Assembly: GCA_001464815.1 (NCBI GenBank)
Contig: LNDW01000015.1
Coordinates: 310,001-374,000 of the forward strand
Reading direction: 5' to 3'
Source of the DNA: Betaproteobacteria bacterium Ga0077527
GTDB taxonomy: Bacteria; Pseudomonadota; Gammaproteobacteria; Burkholderiales; SG8-41
DNA length: 64,000 bases
The translations under genes and the position numbers were made by a program. Positions 43,576-52,327 of this stretch are shown here, one piece after another. Each line of letters opens with the position of its first letter. The first letter of the stretch is position 1. The notes under the pieces were generated by a model. That model was not told where the DNA came from. It made no database searches and worked only from the letters and a program-made list of their open reading frames with translations.

Positions 43576-44589
43576 TTATTTCCCGGTCTTGCGCCCGGCC
43601 AGCCTGAGTAATTCCTGGTGCAGGGCATCGGGAATCTGCAGGCCTGCAGCGCGGGCCTGCGCGGTCGCCTGCTGGCGGCGCGCGCCGGGCAGCCGCACAC
43701 CGGCGTCCTTGAGCATGCCGGACACCAGGTCTTCGATACGCGCCGCATAAACCTCGGCGCCGGCCAGTGCCGCCGGGTTGATCACGATCAGCGCGTGCCC
43801 GATACGCGGCTTGTTGCCGGGTTCGAAGTACGAATCATTTTCAACGCTCAGCGCGGCGCCGGTCAGCGCCACACACAGCGCCTCGACCATCAACGCCAGT
43901 GCGGTGCCCTTGACGCCACCGATCGCGGTCAGGCTGCCGGTCAGCGCGGCCTGCGCGCTGGTGGTGGGATTGCCGTCACGGTCCACTGCCCAGCCCAACG
44001 GAATCGGCTTGTCCTCCTTCGCCATCAGCATGATCTTGCCGCGGGTGACTTCGGTCAGTGAGAGATCGATGACGATCGGCGGCTTGTCCTGGCGCGGAAA
44101 AATCGCGGCAACCGGATTGGTGCCGAAAAACGCCTGCTTGCCGCCCCAGGCATTGATCGCCGCCGGCGAGTTGGTCAGCGCGATACCGGCCATGCCGGCT
44201 CCGGCGATCGGCGCGAGGTGGTAGGCCGCGGCACCGAAGTGATGGCTGTTGGTGACGCCGACAAAGGCCACGCCGTAGCGTTGCGCGCGCTTGATGCCCT
44301 CTTTCACCGCAAGCGCGGCAGCCGGAAAAGCGAGGCCACCGCCGGCGTCGATCAGCGCCGTGGCGCCGGCCTTGCGCAGCAGCTTCGGTTTGGCCTTGCC
44401 GTCGGCGCGGCCTTCGCGCAGATGTTGCGCATACAGGGCGACCCGCGACAGGCCGTGGCCGGAGAGGCCCTCGCAGTCGGCGGCGACCAGCGCCTGCGCG
44501 GTGGCCTCGGCCATTGTCTTGCCGGCGCCGGCGCGCTTGAGTGCACGCGTCGCGAGTTCGGTCCATTCGGTGATCGGCAGTGTGGCCAT
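43576..44589 (-). CDS. Ldh2/malate dehydrogenase-family oxidoreductase, possible sulfolactate dehydrogenase
   Basis: 337 residues of the NAD(P)-dependent Ldh2 family, unrelated to Rossmann-type lactate dehydrogenases. Markers are CEGLSGHGLSRVALY near residue 40, TNSHHFGAAAYHLAP with the catalytic His near 116, GTNPVAAIFPR and PLGWAVDRDGNPTT. This family includes ComC, the (R)-sulfolactate dehydrogenase, as well as malate, ureidoglycolate and lactate enzymes; the substrate here is inferred only from the SuyAB-like genes of the same run. Start at 44589 excludes a long shadow extension. Confidence 0.82.
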   Translation of the reverse strand: MATLPITEWTELATRALKRAGAGKTMAEATAQALVAADCEGLSGHGLSRVALYAQHLREGRADGKAKPKLLRKAGATALIDAGGGLAFPAAALAVKEGIKRAQRYGVAFVGVTNSHHFGAAAYHLAPIAGAGMAGIALTNSPAAINAWGGKQAFFGTNPVAAIFPRQDKPPIVIDLSLTEVTRGKIMLMAKEDKPIPLGWAVDRDGNPTTSAQAALTGSLTAIGGVKGTALALMVEALCVALTGAALSVENDSYFEPGNKPRIGHALIVINPAALAGAEVYAARIEDLVSGMLKDAGVRLPGARRQQATAQARAAGLQIPDALHQELLRLAGRKTGK

Positions 44590-44609
44590 TGCTGGTTCAA
44601 TCCGCTGGT

Positions 44610-45590
44610 TTAATCCACTGTGGTGCCGGATTTTTTGGCAACTTCCGACCACTTCGCCGCCTCCGAACGGACAAACGCGGCGAATTCGGCCGGTGTATTG
44701 CCGCTGGGTTCGGCACCCTCGCTGCGGATGCGCTGAATGACTTCGGGCGACTTCAGCGTCGCCACCCAGTCCCTGTAAAGGCGCTCCTGGATCGGCGCCG
44801 GGGTTTTCACGGGGACAAAGAGGCCGTTCCATTGCAGCGCGATGATGCCCTTGAAACCCTGCTCCTCGATCGTCGGAACATTCGGCATCACGTTCGAGCG
44901 CACCCGATCAGCCACCCCCAGACCGCGCAGACGCCCGGCACTGACCTGGGGCGCCGCGACCGGCATCACGACAAAGGCCACCTGCGATTCGCCGGTGAGC
45001 AGCGCCACGGAAGCCGGCGCCGCACCTTTGTATGGCAGATGGTTGATGCGGGTGCCGGTGGTCACGCGCAGGAGTTCCATCGCCATGTGCGACATGGTGC
45101 CGGTGCCGGCCGAGGAGTAATCCAGTGCATTGGGCTTGCCTTTGGCCAGCACCACCAGATCCTTGACGGCCTTGACCGGCAGCGCGGGATGGGAGACCAG
45201 CGCGAAGGGGTAGGAGGAGGCCATCGAGATCGCGGCAAAATCCCTGACCGGATCGAAATTGATCTTTTTGAAAATCGCCGGGCTGATCGAAATCGAGGAA
45301 TTGGCGAAAAACACCGTGTAGCCGTCCGCCGGCGCCCTGGCGACGATCTCGGCGGCGATGTTGCCGCTGGCGCCGGCACGGTTGTCGACCACCACCTGCT
45401 GGCCGAGTTGCTGTGCATACCGCTGCGCGATGATGCGAGCCACCACGTCACTGCCACCGCCGGCGGGGAACGGCAGCACCATGCGGATGCTGCGGTTGGG
45501 AAATTCCTGCGCTGACACAGGCAGAGCCGCAGCCAAGATTGTTACGATCACTACGGATGCGCGCAGGGCGCTGCGGTTCAGGGCAGTCAT
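44610..45590 (-). CDS. Bug/TctC periplasmic substrate-binding receptor
   Basis: 326 residues. Signal VVIVTILAAALPVSAQ; mature FPNRSIRMVLPFPAGGGSDV, VDNRAGASGNIAAE and HLPYKGAAPASVAL. GGAGGAG is placed well before the ATG at 45590. It lies 72 bases after the flavoprotein gene and 20 bases before the Ldh2-family gene. In the sulfolactate clusters I recall from Chromohalobacter, a tripartite tricarboxylate carrier is the suggested importer, so a receptor here fits. Confidence 0.9.
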   Translation of the reverse strand: MTALNRSALRASVVIVTILAAALPVSAQEFPNRSIRMVLPFPAGGGSDVVARIIAQRYAQQLGQQVVVDNRAGASGNIAAEIVARAPADGYTVFFANSSISISPAIFKKINFDPVRDFAAISMASSYPFALVSHPALPVKAVKDLVVLAKGKPNALDYSSAGTGTMSHMAMELLRVTTGTRINHLPYKGAAPASVALLTGESQVAFVVMPVAAPQVSAGRLRGLGVADRVRSNVMPNVPTIEEQGFKGIIALQWNGLFVPVKTPAPIQERLYRDWVATLKSPEVIQRIRSEGAEPSGNTPAEFAAFVRSEAAKWSEVAKKSGTTVD

Positions 45591-45662
45591 GAAAACTCCT
45601 CCGGGAGCAGTGGTTTGAAGCGGATGCGCAGTCTCGCCCGCCGCGTCCGAAAAATCAAACGC

Positions 45663-47393
45663 TCAGGCGGGCACCGCAGTCTCGGGCTTGAGCAGGCTGT
45701 CGCCGGGCTTGACGCGGGTGAACTTCACCGGCCTTGTCTCGATGCTGAAGCGGCCCTCCTGCCAGCCGACGCAGGTGTAGCGTGAATTCTCGAGGTCGCG
45801 CACGCCGGGATGGTCGGCGCGGTAATGCGCACCGCGCGAATCACCACGCGCCATCGCCGCGAAGCGGATCGATTGAGACACCAGCACCAGATTTTTCAGG
45901 TTGAGCCAGTCGTGCCAGGTCAGGTTGAAGGCGCGGGTGGCGCCGTCGATGCCCACCGCATCGAGCCGTGTGTCAAGTTCGTTGAGCAGGCCGTCGGCGC
46001 GTTCCAGCGATGCGGCGTCGCGGATGATGCCGACGTCATCCCACATCACGTTGTACAGCGCCTCGCGGATTTCGTTGAGGTCGCCGCCGCGGCGGGAAAA
46101 CGGCGCCATGCAGCGCGCCACCGCGGCATCGATCGCGGCCTGATCGGGCGCGCGCAGTTCGCCGTTCGCGCGGACCCAGCCAGGCATCACGTCACCGGCG
46201 ATGCCGCCGAACACCGTGGAGTTGGCGACACCGTTGCCGCCAAGACGGTTGGCGCCATGTACGCCGCCGGAGTCCTCGCCGGCGACAAACAGTCCCGGCA
46301 GGTCGGTGGTGCAATCGGTCCTGAACACCACGCCGCCCATCATGTAGTGCGCGGTCGGCACCACGTCGGCGAGCCCGCCGACGAGGTCGAAACCGCAGTC
46401 GGCGCAACGCTCGACCATACCCTTGAATTCGCGCCGCACCATCACCGGATCGAGGTGACGCATGGTGATGTAGAGGCCGCCGCGCGGACCGACGCGGCCG
46501 GCGCGCATTTCCTCGTACATGCCGCGGCTGACGATGTCGCGCGTGGCGCGTTCATTGCGCGGGTCGTAGTTGTGCATGAAACGCTCGCCGTCGCCGTTAA
46601 GCAGGTGGCCGCCGGCGCCGCGCAGGCCCTCCTCGATGATGGTGCCGGTGATGCGGGTGTCGGCGCCGGCAATCAGGCCGGTCGGGTGGAACTGCACCAT
46701 CTCCATGTCGCGCAGCATCAGCCCGCCGCGCAGCGCCATCGCCATGCCGTCGCAGCTCTTGTCGCCGGAGGGTGTATGGTACTTGTACATGGTCGGGCCG
46801 CCGCCGGTGGCGAGCAGCACCGCCTTGGCCTGCACGAACACGAACTCACCCGTGCGCATGTCGATCATCAGCACGCCGGAAATCGCCGAACCGTCCCTGG
46901 ACTTGATGAACTCGACCGCGCGATGCTCTTCCAGGCGGTCGATGCCGCGCGCCCACACCTGCTCGGCAAGTCGGTTGATGATTTCGATGCCGGTGAGATC
47001 GCCCTTGTGCACGGTGCGGTCGAAGGTCTGCCCGGCGAATGCCTTCTGGTGAATCGTGCCGTCCGGGTTGCGGTCGAAAAAGCAGCCCAGTTCGTTCTCG
47101 AGTTCGTGCACACGCTCGACCGCGGTCTCGACCAGCATCCACGCCAGGTCCTGGTCGGGCAGCCATTTGCCGCCTTCGATGGTGTCCATGAAATGGCGTT
47201 CAACGGAGTCACCCTCGGCCAGCGCGACGTTGTAGCCGCCCTGCACCATGCGCGTGCAACCGCTTTTGCCGAGGAGGCCCTTCACCGCGACGGTGATGGA
47301 GAGCTGCGGGTTGTGCTGGTGCGCATGCAGCGCCGCGAACAGACCGGCGCCGCCGGAGCCGAGGATCAGAATGTCGGTTTGGATGGTTTTCAT
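45663..47393 (-). CDS. Succinate dehydrogenase/fumarate reductase-like flavoprotein subunit
   Basis: 576 residues. ILILGSGGAGLFAALHA near residue 8 binds the FAD ADP part; LLATGGGPTMYKYHT, MVQFHPTGL, the catalytic-Arg region (RGGLYITMRHLDP) and TAHYMMGGVVF near 340 are the flavoprotein landmarks. Where covalent flavoproteins have Ser-His-Thr, this one reads KSGCTRMVQGGYN, so by eye the flavin-linking His is Cys and FAD may be non-covalent. Its iron-sulfur and anchor partners lie 5-7 kb upstream, separated by sulfatase, Bug and fumarase genes. The start at 47393 has no clear ribosome site. Confidence 0.85.
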   Translation of the reverse strand: MKTIQTDILILGSGGAGLFAALHAHQHNPQLSITVAVKGLLGKSGCTRMVQGGYNVALAEGDSVERHFMDTIEGGKWLPDQDLAWMLVETAVERVHELENELGCFFDRNPDGTIHQKAFAGQTFDRTVHKGDLTGIEIINRLAEQVWARGIDRLEEHRAVEFIKSRDGSAISGVLMIDMRTGEFVFVQAKAVLLATGGGPTMYKYHTPSGDKSCDGMAMALRGGLMLRDMEMVQFHPTGLIAGADTRITGTIIEEGLRGAGGHLLNGDGERFMHNYDPRNERATRDIVSRGMYEEMRAGRVGPRGGLYITMRHLDPVMVRREFKGMVERCADCGFDLVGGLADVVPTAHYMMGGVVFRTDCTTDLPGLFVAGEDSGGVHGANRLGGNGVANSTVFGGIAGDVMPGWVRANGELRAPDQAAIDAAVARCMAPFSRRGGDLNEIREALYNVMWDDVGIIRDAASLERADGLLNELDTRLDAVGIDGATRAFNLTWHDWLNLKNLVLVSQSIRFAAMARGDSRGAHYRADHPGVRDLENSRYTCVGWQEGRFSIETRPVKFTRVKPGDSLLKPETAVPA

Positions 47394-47406
47394 AAAGTCA
47401 AAACTC

Positions 47407-47496
47407 AGCCACAGAGGACACAGAGAGCACAGAGGAAACCCCAACAACCAGTCCGTGCTTTTGATGTTCTCTGTGAACTCTGTGCCCTCTGTGGCT
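47407..47496. repeat. CTCTGTG-type inverted repeat
   Basis: Left arm 47407-47436 reads AGCCACAGAGGACACAGAGA and on; right arm 47466-47496 reads GTTCTCTGTGAACTCTGTGC and on to CTCTGTGGCT. The arms are imperfect complements of each other across a 29-base loop. Elements of this CTCTGTG type are scattered between genes in many bacteria. It lies between fumarase beta and the flavoprotein gene and could form an RNA hairpin that lowers expression of the downstream gene. Confidence 0.75.
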
Positions 47497-47514
47497 TGCA
47501 GTTGAAGTTGATGT

Positions 47515-48126
47515 TCAGGATTTCACACCCAGTGCGGCCAGCACGCCGGCGCGCTTGTCCTTCGCCGCGGCATTGACCTCGGTATAAAGGCTGCCGCCGT
47601 GGGAATCCATCGCCACCAGCAGCGGGCCGAAGCCCTTGATGCGGAATTTCCACAGCGACTCGGGATTGAGATCATCGAGGTCGACCTCCTCGATCTGCTC
47701 GATCCAGGTGGTCTCCAGCGCCGCGGTGCCACCGATGATTGCAAGATAGACGCCGCCGATGTCCTTGAATGCCTTGGCCGATGCCGCGAACAAACCACCC
47801 TTGCCGATGATGATGCGCACACCATACTGCGCCATCAGCGGCTGGGTGAAGCGCTCCATGCGCGCACTGGTGGTGGTACCGATGCAGATCGGCGCGTAGC
47901 CGGAGGGATGCTCCATCGTCTCGCCGACCCATTTGACGTTGGGGGCGGTATGCACCACGGCGTGCCCACGCATGTCGAAGCGCGTCTTGCGACCATGGTC
48001 GAACATGTGAATCTGTGTGGCGTCACGGATACCGAACAAGGTGTCGTGCAGGGTGACGGTGTCGTTGACGCGCAGCTTGCGAATCTGCTCCTCGCTCGCC
48101 GGCATATGGATTTCATAATGGGCCAT
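47515..48126 (-). CDS. Class I fumarate hydratase/L-tartrate dehydratase, beta subunit
   Basis: 203 residues matching the C-terminal swivelling domain of class I fumarases. DTLFGIRDATQIHMF, HTAPNVKW, GTTTSARMERFTQPL and the IIGKGGLF segment are characteristic. Together with the alpha subunit at 48142 it makes an iron-sulfur hydro-lyase adding or removing water on fumarate/malate or tartrate. The 15-base spacing to the alpha gene shows one operon. Confidence 0.88.
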   Translation of the reverse strand: MAHYEIHMPASEEQIRKLRVNDTVTLHDTLFGIRDATQIHMFDHGRKTRFDMRGHAVVHTAPNVKWVGETMEHPSGYAPICIGTTTSARMERFTQPLMAQYGVRIIIGKGGLFAASAKAFKDIGGVYLAIIGGTAALETTWIEQIEEVDLDDLNPESLWKFRIKGFGPLLVAMDSHGGSLYTEVNAAAKDKRAGVLAALGVKS

Positions 48127-48141
48127 CTTGGTGTCCGTAGC

Positions 48142-49017
48142 TCAGTATCCGTATTCCAGGCCCTGCGGCGTGAAGGTGGCGCGGGCGCGCCGCGCCGAAT
48201 GGCACTGCATGTTCACCGCCACCGGGTTCATCGTGATGTGTGTCGCCGCGGTCTCGACGTGCACCGCAAAGGCAGTCGAATCACCACCCAGCCCTTGGGC
48301 ACCGACACCCAGCTTGTTGACCACGGCGGAAAGCTCGGCCTCGAGCTTTGCACCTTCAGGGTCTTCGCATTTTGTGCCCAGCGGCCGCGTCGCAGCCACC
48401 TTGGACAGGTGCACGCAAAGATCGGCGGTGCCTCCGACACCAACGCCGACAATCACCGGCGGGCAGCTCTTGCCGCCGGCATCAAGCACGCAGTCGATGA
48501 CAAAGGTCTTGATTGCATCGATGCCATCGGCGGGGATCGCCATCTTCAGCCAGGAATTGTTTTCCGAACCCGAGCCCTTGGGAATCATCTCTATCGACAG
48601 CGTTTCGGAATTGTCCGAAAAATCGATGTTGATCACCGGCACGTGGCGGCCGCCGGAGGTGTGCAGGTTCTTGCGCGTGGTCGGATGTACCACCGAGGAA
48701 CGCAGCGGGTGCTCCTGGGTGGCACGGGTGCAGCCGCCGACGATGGCCTGCTTCAGCGCGTGGCCGTCCACCTCGACACCGCTGCCGATGACCACGTTGT
48801 AGATCGGAATGCCGGTGTCCTGGCACAGCAGGTTGGTGTTGTCCTCGGCGACCCTGATGTTGCGGATCATGGTGCCGAGTATCGCCTTGCCGGTGGCGTT
48901 GGTTTCAGCCTGGTCGAGTTGCTGAAAACCCTGCTTGATATCAGGCGGCAGCATCTTCAATGCCCTGATATAAAGCTCCTTGCACGCCTCTTCCACCTGC
49001 TTCAGATCAAGCTTCAA
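48142..49017 (-). CDS. Class I fumarate hydratase/L-tartrate dehydratase, alpha subunit
   Basis: 291 residues, N-terminal domain of class I fumarase. Three 4Fe-4S cysteines are seen: NLLCQDTGIPIY near residue 65, GGKSCPPVIVGVG near 184 and NMQCHSARRARA near 271; the substrate-binding GCTRATQEHPLRSSVVHP block is near 95. Fumarase and tartrate dehydratase cannot be separated by eye. It follows a Bug gene by 41 bases on the same strand, consistent with uptake of a C4 hydroxy acid. Confidence 0.88.
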   Translation of the reverse strand: MKLDLKQVEEACKELYIRALKMLPPDIKQGFQQLDQAETNATGKAILGTMIRNIRVAEDNTNLLCQDTGIPIYNVVIGSGVEVDGHALKQAIVGGCTRATQEHPLRSSVVHPTTRKNLHTSGGRHVPVINIDFSDNSETLSIEMIPKGSGSENNSWLKMAIPADGIDAIKTFVIDCVLDAGGKSCPPVIVGVGVGGTADLCVHLSKVAATRPLGTKCEDPEGAKLEAELSAVVNKLGVGAQGLGGDSTAFAVHVETAATHITMNPVAVNMQCHSARRARATFTPQGLEYGY

Positions 49018-49058
49018 TGCCGCATCCTCGCTGACAGTTTTGCTGCACGACCGGCCAT

Positions 49059-50024
49059 TTACTTCACCTGCAGGCCGCGCTCCTTGATGATCTTTGCCCA
49101 GCGCGCCGATTCCGATTTGAGGTCACGCGCGAACTCCTCCTGCGAATTGCCGACGGTGACCATGCCGATTTCAGTCACGCGCTTGCGCAGGTCCGGGCTT
49201 TGCAGCGCCTTGATCGTGTCGGCGTGCACCTTGTTGATCACCGCCTTCGGCGTGCCGGTGGGCACCATGAAACCGAACCAGCCGAGGTTCTCGAATCCGG
49301 GCAGCGTTTCCGCCACCGCCGGCACATTGGGCAGCTGCGGCGAACGCTCCTTGCTGGTCACCGCCAGTGCGCGCAGCTTGCCGCCGTTGACCTGGTTGAT
49401 CGCCGCCGACAGATTGGGCGTGACAAACTGGATCTGGCCACCGACCAGATCTGTGATCGCAGGACCCTCACCCTTGTACGGGATATGAGTGACTTCGATA
49501 CCTGCGGTGTAGATGAAGTTTTCCGCGGCAAGGTGGGTCTGGGTGCCGATGCCGGCGGAACCGAAGGTCATCGACTTCGGTTTGGCCTTGGCCATGGCGA
49601 TCATTTCCTTCAACGTCTTTGCCGGATTGCTCGGGTTGACCACAATGGCCTGCGGTCCGCTGGCGACATTGGTGATGCCGACCAGGTCCTTCTCCGGGCT
49701 GAACGGCATCTTGGCGTACATGTGCTGGTTGGCGGTGACAATGGAGCCCGAGGTCAGGAACAGCGTGTAGCCGTCGGGCGTCGCCCTCGCTGCAATCTCG
49801 CCGCCGATGTTGCCACCGGCGCCGGCGCGGTTATCAACCACCACCGGCTGCCCCCACAGCTCGTTCAGCTTCTGCGACACCAGCCGGGCGACGATGTCGG
49901 TGGCGCCGCCCGGGGAGAACGGCACGATCACACGTACCGGGCGGTTGGGATAGGCGGCGTCGGCAGCCTGCGCAGCAGGCACTGCCAACAGGCTGGCGGC
50001 GATCATCATCAGCATCTTGTTCAT
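49059..50024 (-). CDS. Bug/TctC periplasmic substrate-binding receptor
   Basis: 321 residues. Signal MLMMIAASLLAVPAAQAA; mature YPNRPVRVIVPFSPGGATDI, VDNRAGAGGNIGGE and HIPYKGEGPAITDL. Placed between the sulfatase and fumarase alpha genes, it is one of two receptors in the long minus-strand run, so the pathway may handle two related ligands. Confidence 0.9.
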   Translation of the reverse strand: MNKMLMMIAASLLAVPAAQAADAAYPNRPVRVIVPFSPGGATDIVARLVSQKLNELWGQPVVVDNRAGAGGNIGGEIAARATPDGYTLFLTSGSIVTANQHMYAKMPFSPEKDLVGITNVASGPQAIVVNPSNPAKTLKEMIAMAKAKPKSMTFGSAGIGTQTHLAAENFIYTAGIEVTHIPYKGEGPAITDLVGGQIQFVTPNLSAAINQVNGGKLRALAVTSKERSPQLPNVPAVAETLPGFENLGWFGFMVPTGTPKAVINKVHADTIKALQSPDLRKRVTEIGMVTVGNSQEEFARDLKSESARWAKIIKERGLQVK

Positions 50025-50110
50025 CGGCTTCTCCTCTTTATGGTTTATGCCGGATCGCGGGGCGACCCCTGCGAATCAAGATACCCGACACATCGGTGTG
50101 CAGCAACCGC

Positions 50111-51508
50111 TCACAGACCCAGCGCATCAGCGGCGAGTTTGCGCAACTCGCGGCTGAGTTTGTTGCGCAGCGGCTTCGCGGCCGGCCGGTGCGCGATGTT
50201 GACCAGCTCGTACGGATCCTTCTGCAGGTCGTACATTTCATCGAGCTCGCCGTTGCGTGCGCGATTGACCCAGTGGATGTACTTGTAGCGGTCGGTGCGC
50301 ACCGCCTTGTAGCTCATGCCGACCAGCCAGGGATAGGCGTTCTCGGCCCAGTATTCGCAGAGCAGCGACTTGCGCCAGCCGCCGCGGCGCCCGGCAATCA
50401 GCGGCCACAGGGATCGGCCCTGGACATGTTTGCCAGGCTTGCCGCCGGCAACTTCGATCAGGGTCGGCGCGATGTCCTGCAGGATCACCAGCTCGCGCAC
50501 GCGGGAGCCGGGCTTGATGGTTTTCGGCCAGCGGATCAGCAGCGGCGCGCGGATGCCCTCTTCGTACGGGAAGCGGCGCTCCGGCCCGAGGCCGTGCTCG
50601 CCGAAAAAGTAGCCGTTGTCGCCGAGGAACAGGATCACCGTGTTGTCGAGCTCGCCGGTCTCCTTCAAGGCTTCAAACAGCATGCCCACACCCTCGTCCA
50701 CCGCGGCCATCATCGCCGCGCGCAGGCGGATCTCCTCCTGCTTTCCGGAGTGAATCGCGTCGTGCATGATTTTCGAAGCCTCGGTCTTGCGCAGCGCCAC
50801 GGCCTCGGTCCACACCGGCTTGTGCTTGAGGAATTCGGTGGGTTTCTGCATGTTCGGTTTTTTCGGGAACACGCAGCCCTTGTAGAGGTTCTCGTGGCGC
50901 TTCGCCGGCCGATAACCGTCCATCCGGAAACTGCCGTCTGCTGCCTGCTCGGCATCGGGATGCACCGCTTTGTGCGCAAACCACAGTGACCACGGCTTTT
51001 TCGATTTGCTCTTCGCGCGGCCGCGGATCCACTCCGACGCCATGGTGTTCATGATGTCGGTGACGTAGCCCTTGTGCTGGACGTAGGTGCCGTTCTCACA
51101 GAGTTTCGGATCGTAGAGGCTGCCGTGGCCGTCGTAAGCCACCCAGTGGTCATAGCCCGGACGCGGCTTGCCGTCGTTGCCCATATGCCACTTGCCGATG
51201 TGCGCAGTCTGGTAACCGAGGCGCTGCAGTTCGAGGTGGTAGTTGGGCAGGCGGTGGCTGGCGAGGTCGCGCGCGACGTTGTCGATGATGCCGTGGCGGC
51301 TGGCGTACTGCCCGGTGAGGATCGAGGCGCGGTTGGGCGAGCAGATCGAGGTGGTGTGGAAGGCGCGGTCGAACATCACGCCTTCGTGAGCGATGCGGTC
51401 GATGTGGGGCGTCTTCATGTAGGGATGGCCGCCGGCACCGAATTCGTCGAAGCGCAGGTCATCGACCAGGATCAGCAGGATGTTGGGTTTTTTCGCGGTT
51501 TTTTTCAT
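50111..51508 (-). CDS. Type I sulfatase (formylglycine-dependent)
   Basis: 465 residues. NILLILVDDLRFDEFGAGGH near residue 9 gives the paired Asp for calcium; TSICSPNRASILTGQYASRHG near 55 contains the CxPxR motif whose Cys is converted to formylglycine; GKWHMGN near 104 and LFLGDNGYFFGEHGL near 297 complete the site. It hydrolyses sulfate esters. No signal peptide is visible, so it is likely cytoplasmic. It needs a formylglycine-generating enzyme, not in this window. Position inside the run with the SuyAB-like genes suggests an organosulfur substrate. Confidence 0.88.
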   Translation of the reverse strand: MKKTAKKPNILLILVDDLRFDEFGAGGHPYMKTPHIDRIAHEGVMFDRAFHTTSICSPNRASILTGQYASRHGIIDNVARDLASHRLPNYHLELQRLGYQTAHIGKWHMGNDGKPRPGYDHWVAYDGHGSLYDPKLCENGTYVQHKGYVTDIMNTMASEWIRGRAKSKSKKPWSLWFAHKAVHPDAEQAADGSFRMDGYRPAKRHENLYKGCVFPKKPNMQKPTEFLKHKPVWTEAVALRKTEASKIMHDAIHSGKQEEIRLRAAMMAAVDEGVGMLFEALKETGELDNTVILFLGDNGYFFGEHGLGPERRFPYEEGIRAPLLIRWPKTIKPGSRVRELVILQDIAPTLIEVAGGKPGKHVQGRSLWPLIAGRRGGWRKSLLCEYWAENAYPWLVGMSYKAVRTDRYKYIHWVNRARNGELDEMYDLQKDPYELVNIAHRPAAKPLRNKLSRELRKLAADALGL

Positions 51509-51545
51509 TGCATCTCCTCAGACGCCCGGACGGGCACGCAACACA

Positions 51546-51923
51546 TCAACCCAGGTTCAGGGCAAAGGCCAGACCAAAGGCCAGGGACAGGCCCGCAGCC
51601 ACCGCCAGCAAGGACTTCTGCCACTCGCGCCAGTCCAGGAATTCGATCAGCAGCAGGCGCGCGCCTCCAGCCATGTGCGCGGCGAGCAGCAGCACCAATC
51701 CGGTCTCGGCAAATTTCACCAGCGGGTTCTGCGTCCAGGCGAGAAAACCATCAAGGCCGGCTGCACCGTGGAAAGCCTGACCCAGTGCCCAGAAATGCAG
51801 CGGCAGGAACAGCGTCAGCAGCAGGCCGGAGAGCCGGTGCACGATGAACGCCCAGTATGCTGGATGGTTGCGCGCGCGATAGTCGTTTTTCATGCCTGGG
51901 GTGTGGATGCCTGCCGCGCTCAT
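51546..51923 (-). CDS. SDH-like membrane anchor subunit
   Basis: 125 residues with three hydrophobic helices. NHPAYWAFIVHRLSGLLLTLFLPLHFWAL near residue 19 resembles SdhC, where HRLSG and the following His contact quinone and haem. The start at 51923 overlaps the stop of the other anchor gene by four bases and has GGAGG before it. It should anchor the complex in the inner membrane and pass electrons to quinone. Confidence 0.78.
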   Translation of the reverse strand: MSAAGIHTPGMKNDYRARNHPAYWAFIVHRLSGLLLTLFLPLHFWALGQAFHGAAGLDGFLAWTQNPLVKFAETGLVLLLAAHMAGGARLLLIEFLDWREWQKSLLAVAAGLSLAFGLAFALNLG

Positions 51924-52270
51924 GCCGGACCTCCGCCGAACACCGCAAACACCGCACGCAAGCCCCACAGCGCCAGCGCGATGCCGAAGGCCGTGAGCAG
52001 CAGATTGGTCGCGCCGCCGCGCCAGCCCAGGGTCTCGCCAAGAATGGTGCGCAGGCCGATCGGCGCGTGCACCGACACTGCAATCACGAATAGTGTGTAG
52101 AACGCGAACCAGGCCACGTTGCCCTGGGTGCGACCGAGGATTTCAGCACCGGAAAGACCGCTGCGCACGGCGAGGATCATGGTGATCAGATGCACCACCA
52201 CGCACAGCGCGAGCACCATCGCGCTCATTCGCTGCGCCCCCCACAGCAACACCTCAGAACGCCGGCTCAA
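51920..52270 (-). CDS. SDH-like membrane anchor subunit
   Basis: 116 residues, three helices. LALCVVVHLITMILAVRSG near residue 20 has a haem-type His and HAPIGLRTILGETLGW near 68 a second candidate ligand; this matches small anchors of Burkholderiales SDH-like complexes. The start is TTG at 52270 with GGAG seven bases upstream. It lies 46 bases after the iron-sulfur subunit across an AT-rich motif. Confidence 0.76.
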   Translation of the reverse strand: MSRRSEVLLWGAQRMSAMVLALCVVVHLITMILAVRSGLSGAEILGRTQGNVAWFAFYTLFVIAVSVHAPIGLRTILGETLGWRGGATNLLLTAFGIALALWGLRAVFAVFGGGPA

Positions 52271-52296
52271 CGTTGCTCTCCACTGAGAATATTTCG

Positions 52297-52327
52297 TAAC
52301 TTATTGTTTTTAAACATTAAATTTTAC
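52297..52327 (+). repeat. AT-rich dispersed motif, copy 6
   Basis: TAACTTATTGTTTTTAAACA then TTAAATTTTAC, overlapping the stop codon of the iron-sulfur subunit on the other strand. The second half has diverged from the consensus. Confidence 0.5.
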
